From Rhizobium lusitanum (lineage in GTDB: Bacteria > Pseudomonadota > Alphaproteobacteria > Rhizobiales > Rhizobiaceae): a DNA stretch of 64,000 nucleotides. Shown here in pieces: positions 35,864-44,372 of the stretch. Numbering within the stretch: the first letter of the stretch is position 1; every line of letters begins with the position of its first letter. The position numbers and the translations under genes were made by a program. The stretch spans positions 682,001 through 746,000 of the forward strand of contig NZ_CP050308.1 of the NCBI RefSeq assembly GCF_014189535.1, read 5' to 3'. The notes beneath the pieces are model-generated. The model worked only from the letters and a program-made list of their open reading frames with translations. It had not been told where the DNA came from and did no database searches.

Positions 35864-36502
35864 ATGGATATTGATCGGCAAAAGGTGGAGAAAAAGCCTC
35901 CGCTCAAGAAACGCGCAACATCGCAAAAGGTTCATGTGATCGCGTGCGGCGCAATCGCGCGCGAGATACTGGCAATCACCAGAATTAATAGTCTCGATCA
36001 CATCGACCTGCACTGTCTTCCCGCGATCTACCATTCCTACCCACAGAAGATCGCACCCGCTTTGGAAGAAGCGATTGCAAAAACGCGCGCACGCGGCTTC
36101 GAGAGGATCTTCATCGGCTATGCCGACTGCGGGACCGGCGGTGATATCGACAAGATTTGCGAGCGCGAGGGTATCGAACGCCTCTCCGGCCCGCACTGTT
36201 ATTCCTTCTTCAGCGGCAACGAGGCTTTCGCTGCACGCGAGGATGACATCACCTCGTTTTTCCTCACCGACTTTCTTGCCCGCCAATTCGAAGCCTTCGT
36301 CATCGTGCCGCTTGGCCTCGACCGGCATCCGAAGCTGCGGGACATCTATTTCGGCAATTACCGCAAGGTAGTCTATCTCTCGCAGGAAGAGGATCCGGCA
36401 CTGCAGGAAAAGGCAAAAGCGGCGGCCTTCTATCTCGGCCTGGACTACGAATACCGCTTCACTAGCTATGGCGATCTTGCCCGTGAATTGCTGGCCGTCT
36501 GA
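35864..36502 (+). CDS. DUF1638 protein of the corrinoid methyltransferase module
   Basis: The 212-residue protein of the DUF1638 family carries KVHVIACGAIAREILAITR, FIGYADCGTGGDIDKIC, RLSGPHCYSFFSG and VPLGLDRHPKLRDIYF. The conserved Cys and His suggest a metal or cofactor site. Such proteins recur beside MttB-family genes, and their function is unknown. Start 35864 is used; ATG 35843 would overlap the start of the antisense lipoprotein gene. It follows the corrinoid protein after 244 bases. Confidence 0.82.
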   Translation: MDIDRQKVEKKPPLKKRATSQKVHVIACGAIAREILAITRINSLDHIDLHCLPAIYHSYPQKIAPALEEAIAKTRARGFERIFIGYADCGTGGDIDKICEREGIERLSGPHCYSFFSGNEAFAAREDDITSFFLTDFLARQFEAFVIVPLGLDRHPKLRDIYFGNYRKVVYLSQEEDPALQEKAKAAAFYLGLDYEYRFTSYGDLARELLAV

Positions 36503-36742
36503 TTACGACATTCCATCCTATATCGCCGCTTGCAGCCTCCCCGCGATATCGCCATGTTGGACACCATCGAAGGCGTTGAATCGCGGCCGAAAAAACCCGC
36601 CGCCATGCGCGATGGTGAAGTTTATCGTCGCTTGTGAAGATGCTTTGCTTATAGCGTCGTTTTTCGGCATGCGCCGCGTCGTGGCGAGCGCAGTCCCGGG
36701 ATCGGCGGACGTGCATTCTTGATCAAAGAGGAGAACTTGTGC

Positions 36743-37045
36743 ATGGCGGATCGCATTGTCGTCTATTGGAGGGATATTCCGGCCCAGGTGATCATCAAGA
36801 AGGGGCGGCAGGCGGCCAAGCGCGAGCTGTCTCTGCGCTTCACCGAGGCGATCGATATGTGCGCCATGCGCACCGGCGCCGCTGAGACGGATGACTATCT
36901 GGCCGAATGGCGCAAGGCCGATCCTGTGCCTGTCTCCGACGACCTGGAAGCCGAGGCCGACAGGGCAGCAAGCGAACTCGAGGCCGCCTTTGACCGGGAG
37001 CGTCTCATTGCGTTGGTGAAGGCCGGGGGCCGCGACAATGGCTGA
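36743..37045 (+). CDS. Virulence-factor-family small protein of the corrinoid module
   Basis: The 100-residue protein (MADRIVVYWRDIPAQVIIKK, then RELSLRFTEAIDMCAMRTGAAETDDYLAEW) matches the pattern of a small family often labelled virulence factor for historical reasons. ATG 36743 has GAGGAG 9 bases upstream. It overlaps the next gene by 8 bases, so it is co-translated with the methylene-THF reductase C-terminal protein. Role unknown; an accessory function in C1 transfer is inferred from its constant neighbours. Confidence 0.8.
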   Translation: MADRIVVYWRDIPAQVIIKKGRQAAKRELSLRFTEAIDMCAMRTGAAETDDYLAEWRKADPVPVSDDLEAEADRAASELEAAFDRERLIALVKAGGRDNG

Positions 37046-37616
37046 TGCCGCCCAGAAACCGGGCAATGCCGCCCCGGGCGCGAAGGCCGCCAGCGGCGCC
37101 TATACGCCCGCCGGCGTCTCGCCGAACCGTCGCGCACGGCGCAAATACACCGTCCGTCTCTGGGCCGTGCGCCATTCGCGCTTCCTCGAATGGTTTTACC
37201 GCCGCTTTGCCGACGTTTTCCTGCTGCTGCATCCGCTCTGGAAAAAAATCGGCTACGAGCACGTCGAACGTCCCATCACGTTCATCGAGCGCAATGTGAA
37301 GGGCTTTCTGTTCGACTGTCGCATGTGCGGTCAGTGCGCGTTGTCGTCGACCGGCATGTCCTGTCCGATGAACTGTCCGAAGCAGTTGCGCAACGGCCCC
37401 TGCGGCGGCGTGCGCGCCAATGGCAATTGCGAAGTCGAACCGGACATGCCCTGCGTCTGGGTGCAGGCCTGGAACGGCTCGCGCAACATGGCCTTTGGCG
37501 ATGCGATCCTCAACGTCCAGAAGCCGGTGAACCAGTCGCTACGCGAGACCTCTTCATGGTTGCGTGTCACGGCCGAAGCCGCTGCTGCACGTGAAGCGGC
37601 AAAAAAGGAAGCCTGA
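37038..37616 (+). CDS. Methylenetetrahydrofolate reductase C-terminal domain protein (Cys-rich)
   Basis: The 192-residue protein resembles the stand-alone MTHFR C-terminal domain family. Its core has a dense set of Cys residues: FDCRMCGQCALSSTGMSC, PMNCPKQLRNGPCGG, NCEVEPDMPC. These suit an iron-sulfur cluster or zinc. The N-terminus is Ala/Gly/Pro-rich and basic. It overlaps the preceding gene by 8 bases and ends 3 bases before the reductase gene, so it likely forms a complex with it, perhaps delivering or accepting electrons. Confidence 0.86.
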   Translation: MADAAQKPGNAAPGAKAASGAYTPAGVSPNRRARRKYTVRLWAVRHSRFLEWFYRRFADVFLLLHPLWKKIGYEHVERPITFIERNVKGFLFDCRMCGQCALSSTGMSCPMNCPKQLRNGPCGGVRANGNCEVEPDMPCVWVQAWNGSRNMAFGDAILNVQKPVNQSLRETSSWLRVTAEAAAAREAAKKEA

Positions 37617-37619
37617 TCG

Positions 37620-38726
37620 ATGGCGCCTATCGATGAAAATCCGCTGGGCGCCCATCTGCCGCTCGATCCCCTCCCCGGCCATTCCTCGCTCGGGCGGCTG
37701 GAGCGCGTGCTCCGCCGCGGCGAGTTCGCTGTCACCGCCGAGCTGAACCCTCCCGATAGCGCCAACCCCGAAGATGTCTACGAACGCGCTGCAATCTTCT
37801 CCGGCTGGGTTGATGGCATCAACGCGGTGGATGCCTCCGGCGCCAATTGCCACATGTCCTCCGTCGGCATCTGCGCGCTGCTGACGCGCATGGGCTATGC
37901 CCCGATCATGCAGATCGCCTGCCGCGACAAGAACCGCATCGCCATCCAGGGCGATGTGCTGGGCGCTGCCGCCATGGGCGTCTGCAACATCATGTGCCTG
38001 ACCGGCGACGGCGTGCAGGCGGGCGACCAGCCAGGCGCGAAGCCGGTTTTCGACCTCGACTGCATGTCGCTGCTCGAAACCGTGCGCGTCATGCGCGACA
38101 ATGCGAAATTCCTCTCCGGCCGCAAGCTGACCTCGCCGCCGAAGGTCTTCCTCGGCGCTGCCATCAACCCGTTTGCGCCACCTTACGACTTCCGCCCCTA
38201 TCGGCTCGCAAAGAAGATCGAGGCGGGCGCGCAGTTCGTTCAGAGCCAATATTGCTACGACGTGCCGATGTTCCGGGATTACATGAAGAAGGTCCGTGAT
38301 CTCGGCCTGCACGAGAAATGCTTCATCCTGGTCGGTGTCGGTCCCCTGGCCTCGGCCAAGACTGCCCGCTGGATGCGCTCCAACGTGCCGGGCGTGCATA
38401 TTCCGGATGAAATCATCAAGCGCATCGAAGGCGCACAGGATCAGAAGAAAGAGGGCAAGCAGCTCTGCATCGACATCATCAACGAGGTGAAGGAGATCGA
38501 GGGTGTGTCCGGCGTCCACGTCATGGCCTATCGCCAGGAAGAATATGTCGCGGAGATGGTGCATGATTCCGGCGTGCTGAAAGGCCGCCGGCCCTGGAAG
38601 CACGAAGCCAACCGCACCGATGCGCTGGTTGCCGAGAGACTGGAACGCATCCGCGAGGGCAAGGAAGAGAACCAGCAGGAAATGGCCGAAGCCGCCTCCC
38701 ACCAACCGCCGCATCAGACGCATTGA
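37620..38726 (+). CDS. Methylenetetrahydrofolate reductase (MetF-like)
   Basis: The 368-residue FAD-dependent TIM barrel has FAVTAELNPPDSANPEDVYERA at the start (catalytic Glu in AELNPP), MCLTGDGVQAGDQPGAKPVFDLD, GAAINPFAPPYD and GAQFVQSQYCYDV. In this setting it probably runs toward oxidation, turning methyl-THF from the corrinoid pathway into methylene-THF. It is distinct from the ordinary MetF of methionine synthesis by length and by its Cys-rich partner. Confidence 0.9.
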   Translation: MAPIDENPLGAHLPLDPLPGHSSLGRLERVLRRGEFAVTAELNPPDSANPEDVYERAAIFSGWVDGINAVDASGANCHMSSVGICALLTRMGYAPIMQIACRDKNRIAIQGDVLGAAAMGVCNIMCLTGDGVQAGDQPGAKPVFDLDCMSLLETVRVMRDNAKFLSGRKLTSPPKVFLGAAINPFAPPYDFRPYRLAKKIEAGAQFVQSQYCYDVPMFRDYMKKVRDLGLHEKCFILVGVGPLASAKTARWMRSNVPGVHIPDEIIKRIEGAQDQKKEGKQLCIDIINEVKEIEGVSGVHVMAYRQEEYVAEMVHDSGVLKGRRPWKHEANRTDALVAERLERIREGKEENQQEMAEAASHQPPHQTH

Positions 38727-38820
38727 AACGAGCGGCGGGCGGAGGAGCCCGGCCCGCTTGTAACGCCCATCGCGGCACGATAGATCTTCTCTATCGTGCC
38801 AACTGACCAGAGGATCAGAC

Positions 38821-39786
38821 ATGACGCGCACCATCGTTGCATCCGCCACTCGCGAAATCATCATCGGTTTCGACCAGCCCTTTTGCGTGATTGGCGAACG
38901 CATCAACCCGACGGGGCGCAAGAAGCTGGCCGCCGAGATGATCGAGGGCAATTTCGATACCGTCATCAGGGATGCGCTGGAACAAGTGGCCGCTGGCGCG
39001 ACCATGCTCGACGTCAATGCCGGCGTCACCTCGGTCAACCCGAACGAGACGGAACCGGGCCTGCTGGTGCAGACACTGGAAATCGTCCAAGGTCTCGTCG
39101 ACGTACCGCTGTCGATCGACAGCTCGGTAACGGCCGCTATCGAGGCGGCGCTAAAGGTCGCCAAGGGCCGGCCGTTGGTCAACTCTGTCACCGGCGAAGA
39201 GGAAAAGCTCGAAGCCATCCTGCCGCTGATCAAGAAATACGACGTGCCGGTCGTCGCCATTTCCAACGACGAGACCGGCATTTCCATGGACCCGGACGTG
39301 CGTTTCGCCGTTGCCAAGAAGATCGTCCAGCGCGCCATGGACTACGGCATCAAGCCTGAGGACATCATTGTCGACCCGCTCGTCATGCCGATCGGCGCGC
39401 TCGGCGACGCCGGCCGCCAGGTCTTCGCGCTGCTTCACCGCCTGCGCAACGAGCTGAAGGTCAACACCACCTGCGGCCTTTCCAACATCTCCTTCGGCCT
39501 GCCACACCGCCACGGCATCAATGCCGGCTTCATCCCGATGGTGATCGGCGCCGGTATGACCTCGGCGATCATGAACCCCTGCCGCCCGCAGGAAATGGAG
39601 GCAGTACGCGCCGCCAACGTGCTGAACGGCACCGACGCCAACTGCACCAACTGGATCATGACCTATCGCGACTACAAGCAAGCAGAAGGTGGTGTCGCCC
39701 CAACAGCTACGGCCCCCTCGGCTGGCGGTGGCGGACGACGTGGCGGACGTGCTGCACGCACCGGCACAAGCACAGCAAGGGAATAG
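38821..39786 (+). CDS. Methyltetrahydrofolate:corrinoid methyltransferase
   Basis: The 321-residue pterin-binding (DHPS-like) TIM barrel has FCVIGERINPTGRKKL, ATMLDVNAG, PLSIDSSVTAAIEAAL, ISNDETGIS, IIVDPLVMPIGA and GLSNISFGLPHR. It matches the MeTr/MtvA/MtgA group that moves methyl groups between corrinoid protein and tetrahydrofolate. After the barrel comes an extra Gly/Arg-rich tail (SAGGGGRRGGRAARTG). It sits 94 bases downstream of the reductase and 2 bases upstream of the Met-rich gene. Confidence 0.92.
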   Translation: MTRTIVASATREIIIGFDQPFCVIGERINPTGRKKLAAEMIEGNFDTVIRDALEQVAAGATMLDVNAGVTSVNPNETEPGLLVQTLEIVQGLVDVPLSIDSSVTAAIEAALKVAKGRPLVNSVTGEEEKLEAILPLIKKYDVPVVAISNDETGISMDPDVRFAVAKKIVQRAMDYGIKPEDIIVDPLVMPIGALGDAGRQVFALLHRLRNELKVNTTCGLSNISFGLPHRHGINAGFIPMVIGAGMTSAIMNPCRPQEMEAVRAANVLNGTDANCTNWIMTYRDYKQAEGGVAPTATAPSAGGGGRRGGRAARTGTSTARE

Positions 39787-39788
39787 CG

Positions 39789-40136
39789 ATGACATATCCG
39801 AGCCGGAAGCTTTCCAACGATCTCGCCACATTATGGATCGAAGCACCCATGGTGATGGCGATGCGCATGCAACAGATGTGGATGACCGCGATGACCGGCG
39901 GCGGTGTCAACATGACGGAATTCAACCGCATGGTCTCGGAAAAGATGATGGCGGCGGCCGAGAGCGCCGTTGCCACCAATATCGCCATGACCCAGCAGAA
40001 TATGGCGGCAATGACAAAGGGCGGCGGTGCCTCCTCACACCAAGCAGCCGCCGACGCAGTCGCTCAGGCCATGGTCAAGCCCTATAGCAAACGCGTTCGT
40101 TCGAACGTACGCCGCCTCAGCAAACAGAAAGGCTGA
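39789..40136 (+). CDS. Met-rich helical protein of unknown function in the corrinoid operon
   Basis: The 115-residue protein is unusually rich in Met (APMVMAMRMQQMWMTAMTGG, SEKMMAAAES, MTQQNMAAMT), mostly helical by composition, with a basic end (SKRVRSNVRRLSKQKG). It starts 2 bases after the methyl-THF methyltransferase stop and ends 3 bases before the activase start, so it is clearly an operon member. No family is recognised; a loose similarity to phasin-like helical proteins can be imagined. An adaptor or scaffold role is a guess. Confidence 0.72.
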   Translation: MTYPSRKLSNDLATLWIEAPMVMAMRMQQMWMTAMTGGGVNMTEFNRMVSEKMMAAAESAVATNIAMTQQNMAAMTKGGGASSHQAAADAVAQAMVKPYSKRVRSNVRRLSKQKG

Positions 40137-40139
40137 TCC

Positions 40140-42185
40140 GTGGCTCAAGCCAGCGACAGCACGAATCCCCTCGTCCTTTTCATGCCCTCCGGCAAGCGTG
40201 GCCGTTTCGCGGTCGGCACGCCGGTTCTGGAGGCAGCAAGGCAGCTTGGTGTCTATGTCGAGAGCGTCTGCGGCGGCCGCGCGACCTGCGGACGCTGTCA
40301 GGTCTCCGTGCAGGAAGGCAATTTCGCCAAGCACAAGATCGTTTCCGCCAACGACCATCTCTCGCCGATCGGCCCGAAGGAAAAGCGCTACGCCGAGGTG
40401 CGCGACCTGCCGGACGGACGCCGCCTCTCCTGCTCGGCGCTGATCCAGGGCGATCTCGTCATCGACGTGCCGCAGGATACGGTGATCAATGCGCAGGTGG
40501 TCCGCAAGGCCGTCGACGAGCGCATTATCGCCCGCGATACGGCCGTGCACATGTGCTATGTCGAGGTCGAAGAGCCAGACATGCACAAGCCAACAGGCGA
40601 TCTCGACCGGCTGAAGGCGGCATTGGCCGCCGATTGGAAATACGACAATCTCGAGGTCGATTTTCACATCATCCCGCAGGTGCAGTCGATCCTGCGCAAG
40701 GGTGAATGGAAAGTCACCGCCGCGATCCACAGGGATCATGAGAGCGATCCCCCACGCCTGATTGCGCTCTATCCGGGCCTCAAGAATGAAGCCTATGGCA
40801 TCGCCTGCGATATTGGCTCGACCACAATCGCCATGCATCTTTCCTCGCTGCTGTCGGGCCGCACGGTGGCGTCCGCTGGCACATCCAACCCGCAGATCCG
40901 CTTCGGCGAAGACCTGATGAGCCGCGTCTCCTACGTGATGATGAACCCGGATGGCCGGCCCGCGATGACCAATGCCGTACGCGAAGCGCTGAACGGGCTG
41001 ATCGACAAGGTCTGCGCCGATGGCGGCGTGTCACGCCAGGACATTCTCGACGCCGTCTTCGTCGGCAATCCAATCATGCATCACCTCTTCCTCGGCATTG
41101 ACCCGACCGAACTCGGTGGAGCACCCTTCGCGCTTGCGGTTTCGGGTGCGGTGCATCTGACCTCGGCCGAAGTCGCATTGCCTATGAATGCGGGCACGCG
41201 GGTCTACATGCTGCCTTGCATCGCAGGCCATGTCGGTGCCGACGCTGCCGCCGCGACGCTGGCCGAAGGGCCGCACCGGCAGGATGAAATGATGTTACTG
41301 GTGGATATCGGCACCAACGCCGAAATCGTGCTCGGCAATCGCCACCGCGTCGTCGCGGCCTCCTCGCCCACCGGCCCCGCCTTCGAAGGCGCAGAGATTT
41401 CCAGCGGCCAGCGTGCGGCTCCGGGCGCGATCGAGCGCGTGCGCATCGACCCCGTGACGCTCGAGCCGCGCTACCGCGTCATCGGCATCGAACCATGGTC
41501 GGATGAACCCGGTTTTGCCGAGGCAGCCGCAACGGTCGGCGTCACCGGTATTTGCGGCTCGGCGATCATCGAGGTGGTCGCCGAAATGTTCCTCGCCGGT
41601 ATCATCTCTGAAGACGGCGTCGTCGACGGAGGCATGATGGCGCGCTCGCCACGCATCCTGCAGAACGGCCGCACCTATTCCTATCTGCTGCGCGACGGCG
41701 AACAGCGCATTACAGTGACGCAAAACGACGTGCGCGCAATCCAGCTTGCCAAGGCCGCCCTCTATGCCGGCGTCAAGCTCTTGATGGATAAGCAGGGTAT
41801 CGGTCACGTCGATCGCATCGGCCTTGCCGGCGCCTTCGGCACCTTCATCGATCCGAAATATGCAATGGTGCTCGGCCTGATACCGGACTGCGCCCTCGAC
41901 AAGGTGAAAGCGGTCGGCAACGCCGCCGGGACCGGCGCGCGCATGGCGCTCCTCAACCGCGGCTATCGCCGCGAGATCGAGGAAACCGTCAGCAAAATCG
42001 AGAAGATAGAGACGGCGCTTGAATCAAAGTTTCAGGAGCATTTCGTCTACGCCATGGCGCTGCCGAACAAGGTCGATGCCTTTCCGGAACTGTCGAAGGT
42101 CATGACCCTGCCGGAACGCAAGCAGTCCGCCGATGATGCGGGCGGCGAAGGTGGCGGCCGCAGACGTCGCCGCAGCCGCGAGTAA
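40140..42185 (+). CDS. Corrinoid activation protein: [2Fe-2S] ferredoxin plus ASKHA (DUF4445) domain
   Basis: This 681-residue protein starts with GTG at 40140 (GAAAGG upstream). Residues 1-115 form a plant-type [2Fe-2S] ferredoxin with C44, C50, C53 and C98. From about residue 220 on is the ASKHA ATPase-like core (IACDIGSTTIAMHLSSL, VFVGNPIMHHLFLG, LVDIGTNAEIVLGN, GLAGAFGTFID). Proteins of this design (RACE type) reductively reactivate Co(II) corrinoid to Co(I) with ATP. It differs from archaeal RamA, which has [4Fe-4S] clusters. The C-terminus is a Gly/Arg tail (GGEGGGRRRRRSRE). Confidence 0.92.
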   Translation: MAQASDSTNPLVLFMPSGKRGRFAVGTPVLEAARQLGVYVESVCGGRATCGRCQVSVQEGNFAKHKIVSANDHLSPIGPKEKRYAEVRDLPDGRRLSCSALIQGDLVIDVPQDTVINAQVVRKAVDERIIARDTAVHMCYVEVEEPDMHKPTGDLDRLKAALAADWKYDNLEVDFHIIPQVQSILRKGEWKVTAAIHRDHESDPPRLIALYPGLKNEAYGIACDIGSTTIAMHLSSLLSGRTVASAGTSNPQIRFGEDLMSRVSYVMMNPDGRPAMTNAVREALNGLIDKVCADGGVSRQDILDAVFVGNPIMHHLFLGIDPTELGGAPFALAVSGAVHLTSAEVALPMNAGTRVYMLPCIAGHVGADAAAATLAEGPHRQDEMMLLVDIGTNAEIVLGNRHRVVAASSPTGPAFEGAEISSGQRAAPGAIERVRIDPVTLEPRYRVIGIEPWSDEPGFAEAAATVGVTGICGSAIIEVVAEMFLAGIISEDGVVDGGMMARSPRILQNGRTYSYLLRDGEQRITVTQNDVRAIQLAKAALYAGVKLLMDKQGIGHVDRIGLAGAFGTFIDPKYAMVLGLIPDCALDKVKAVGNAAGTGARMALLNRGYRREIEETVSKIEKIETALESKFQEHFVYAMALPNKVDAFPELSKVMTLPERKQSADDAGGEGGGRRRRRSRE

Positions 42186-42200
42186 CTGTAAGCCTGCAAT

Positions 42201-42662
42201 CTAGGGCTCGGGATAAGCCGTGCCATCCTTGTGCACGAACCGACCGTCGGCATTCGTGCTCATCATGTCGACGTCGGAGCAGGTGGTGACGTCGGCGGGC
42301 GAGCGCGTGCCGACTTCGAGATAAACCGCCATTGCGCCTGATTTGTTGATTATATGATGGCCATCGCCGGAGCCTTTCGGAAAGGCCGCACAATCGCCTG
42401 CGCGCAATACCGTCTCGCCGGCATCTTCGACAAGCGTCAGCTCGCCTTCGAGCACATAGACGAATTCGTCTTCATGCGAATGCCAGTGACGCTGGCTCGA
42501 CCAATTGCCTGGCGGCAGGTGCATGAGATTGATCCCGAAATCCGTGAGCCCGCCAGCATTGCCCAGCCGCTGCCGTATGCGCTCCGCACAGGGCACATCG
42601 AATGGCGCGGGATAACCCGAACCCTTGCGTTTCGATACGGCAGCGATGTCGATCTTAGGCAT
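42201..42662 (-). CDS. Cupin-domain protein
   Basis: The 153-residue single cupin has metal ligands in HWHSHEDEFVYVLEGELTLVED (HxHxxE pattern) and in PKGSGDGHHIINKSG. ATG 42662 has GGGGAG upstream. It ends 15 bases from the convergent activase gene. The substrate is unknown. By position between the corrinoid operon and a divergently lying regulator set it may or may not belong to the pathway. Confidence 0.88.
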   Translation of the reverse strand: MPKIDIAAVSKRKGSGYPAPFDVPCAERIRQRLGNAGGLTDFGINLMHLPPGNWSSQRHWHSHEDEFVYVLEGELTLVEDAGETVLRAGDCAAFPKGSGDGHHIINKSGAMAVYLEVGTRSPADVTTCSDVDMMSTNADGRFVHKDGTAYPEP

Positions 42663-42766
42663 GGCAATCTCCCCTGCGATCAACGATCGAGCTTACACGC
42701 TTGTCGCGACACAGTGAAAAACCACTTTGATCAAATTTGGTCGTGCCGCGTGATTGGGCTTTGACT

Positions 42767-43666
42767 TTACGCCGCTACCCTGCGTCCAATCTCCACGAAA
42801 GCCTCGCGAATGCTATCGGCGACCGCTTGCATCGGACCGGTCATCTTTGCTGCCGTCAGCAGACGGATTTCGAAAGAGGTGAGCTCCGGCAGACCTTCGT
42901 TCGGCCCGAGAATGGTCATGTCATCGGTGACGTAGGAGCGCGGAAATGGCGCGACCGCCAGATCCGAGACGATTGCCGCACGCTGGGCCATCGTGTGTGC
43001 GCTGAGATAGGAGACACGGTAAGGCCGCTTCTGCCGCTCGAGCTGCGCCAAGGCCTCCGACCGCCAGATACAGCCCTCTTCCCAGATCGAGATCGGTAGG
43101 GGATCGCGCCGATAAGCCGTGCCACACTTAGCTCCAGCCCAGACCAAGCGCTCCGTATAGATCACCTCGCCGTCGGTCGGGAACGGCCGTGTCGCGCAGT
43201 TGATCAGCGCCAGATCCAGACGCTGCTCCTCGATGCGCTTCTTCAGCTGGAGGCTCATATCCACGACGACATCGACCATGATGCCGGGATAGCTCTCCGA
43301 AAAACTCTTAAGAATGCTCGGCAGCAAGCGCTCGCCGATATCATCCGGCGCACCAAGGCGCACGACGCCGCTAAGCTCGGGCATGATGAAGCGCGATACG
43401 GCTTCATTGGAGAGCGCCAGGATATTGCGGGCATAGGAGAGCAGCATTTCGCCATGCTGCGTCAGGCTGACCGAGCGCGCATCGCGCAGGAACAACGTCA
43501 CGCCCAGCTGCTCTTCCATCTTCTTGATCTGCATCGAGACGGCCGACGGCGTGCGAAAGACCGCATCGGCGGCGGTGGAGAAATTACCAGTTTCGGCGAT
43601 GGCGACAAAGGTGCGCAGAACTTCATTGTCGAGCAACGGTATGGGCCGGCGAAACGGTACGGTCAT
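42767..43666 (-). CDS. LysR-family transcriptional regulator
   Basis: The 299-residue protein has an N-terminal winged helix (LRTFVAIAETGNFSTAADAVFRTPSAVSMQIKKMEEQLGVTLFLR) and a LysR substrate-binding domain (VVRLGAPDDIGERLLPSILKSFSESYP). Start ATG 43666 has AAGGA 8 bases upstream; ATG 43681 is also in frame. The effector is unknown. It lies upstream of and in line with the cupin gene. Confidence 0.92.
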   Translation of the reverse strand: MTVPFRRPIPLLDNEVLRTFVAIAETGNFSTAADAVFRTPSAVSMQIKKMEEQLGVTLFLRDARSVSLTQHGEMLLSYARNILALSNEAVSRFIMPELSGVVRLGAPDDIGERLLPSILKSFSESYPGIMVDVVVDMSLQLKKRIEEQRLDLALINCATRPFPTDGEVIYTERLVWAGAKCGTAYRRDPLPISIWEEGCIWRSEALAQLERQKRPYRVSYLSAHTMAQRAAIVSDLAVAPFPRSYVTDDMTILGPNEGLPELTSFEIRLLTAAKMTGPMQAVADSIREAFVEIGRRVAA

Positions 43667-43786
43667 ATCGGCATCCTTCAATTTTTCTGATCCTTAGCAC
43701 CATATCATTTCGTTTGTCTGAATGTCAACGAGGGGCCATATTTGTCTGAATGAAACGAATAAGGCAGCCGAAAAGGAGCGATGACC

Positions 43787-44032
43787 ATGGCTGACACGAT
43801 ACTTTACGAGGCATCTCGCCTGTTCAACCTCTTGCGTGTCCGCGTCGTCCAGCGGACGGCACAACACACACTCGATGAGATCGTGGCGCGCTTTCCGGCG
43901 CATCTGATCGACGACGTCAACGCACGCGGTTTACCGCCGGATCGCATGCTATCTGCCCACGAGCGGAAGCCCGCCAAAGCGCCATCGTTCAATAATGCTT
44001 ATGGCAGCTATAAAATCTATTCGTTTGATTGA
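43787..44032 (+). CDS. Small conserved-looking protein of unknown function
   Basis: The 81-residue protein (MADTILYEASRLFNLLRVRV then QRTAQHTLDEIVARFPAHLI) has AGGAG 8 bases before ATG 43787; ATG 43781 overlaps the same site. The middle part reads like the short helical proteins that accompany DUF1127 genes in rhizobia, and a DUF1127-like gene follows. No function can be assigned. Confidence 0.65.
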   Translation: MADTILYEASRLFNLLRVRVVQRTAQHTLDEIVARFPAHLIDDVNARGLPPDRMLSAHERKPAKAPSFNNAYGSYKIYSFD

Positions 44033-44107
44033 TAAATGAACCAAGCCCATATTAGCCCGTAGAGGTCGCGACCTTTCGGGCGTCTAAAAACCGAAAGGAA
44101 CCTGGAA

Positions 44108-44314
44108 ATGACGACGATTACCTATAGAGATACCGACAGGACACGGGGCACGCCTGCGTCGAGCGGTGGTTTTGTACCATTTATCACGCGGATTGCAGAT
44201 CGCTGGCAGCAATGGCACTCCGAGCGCGAGCTTGAGTCCCTTTCGGACGACATGCGCAAGGATCTGGGCTGGCCAGTCGCCGACGAAACCAAGAATTCCA
44301 AGGCGATGCGATGA
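44108..44314 (+). CDS. DUF1127-like small protein
   Basis: The 68-residue protein has the DUF1127 pattern RIADRWQQWHSERELESLSDDMRKDLGW. Such proteins are often RNA-binding or involved in phosphate and carbon metabolism regulation in alphaproteobacteria. GAAAGGAACC lies upstream of the ATG, and a strong terminator follows 22 bases after the stop. Confidence 0.8.
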   Translation: MTTITYRDTDRTRGTPASSGGFVPFITRIADRWQQWHSERELESLSDDMRKDLGWPVADETKNSKAMR

Positions 44315-44336
44315 TTGCAATATGCCCTAAAGCTTG

Positions 44337-44372
44337 AAGGCGACACTCAACTGTAACGAGTGTCGCCTTTCG
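44337..44372 (+). terminator. Terminator after DUF1127-like gene
   Basis: AAGGCGACACTC (44337-44348) pairs perfectly with GAGTGTCGCCTT (44358-44369) and runs into TTCG; 12 base pairs with a 9-base loop. Confidence 0.85.

Noticed and set aside
37554..39338. A 594-codon open frame antisense to the reductase and methyl-THF methyltransferase genes
   Set aside because: High-GC third-position shadow; no recognisable domain, no ribosome site, and it covers several well-identified genes on the other strand.
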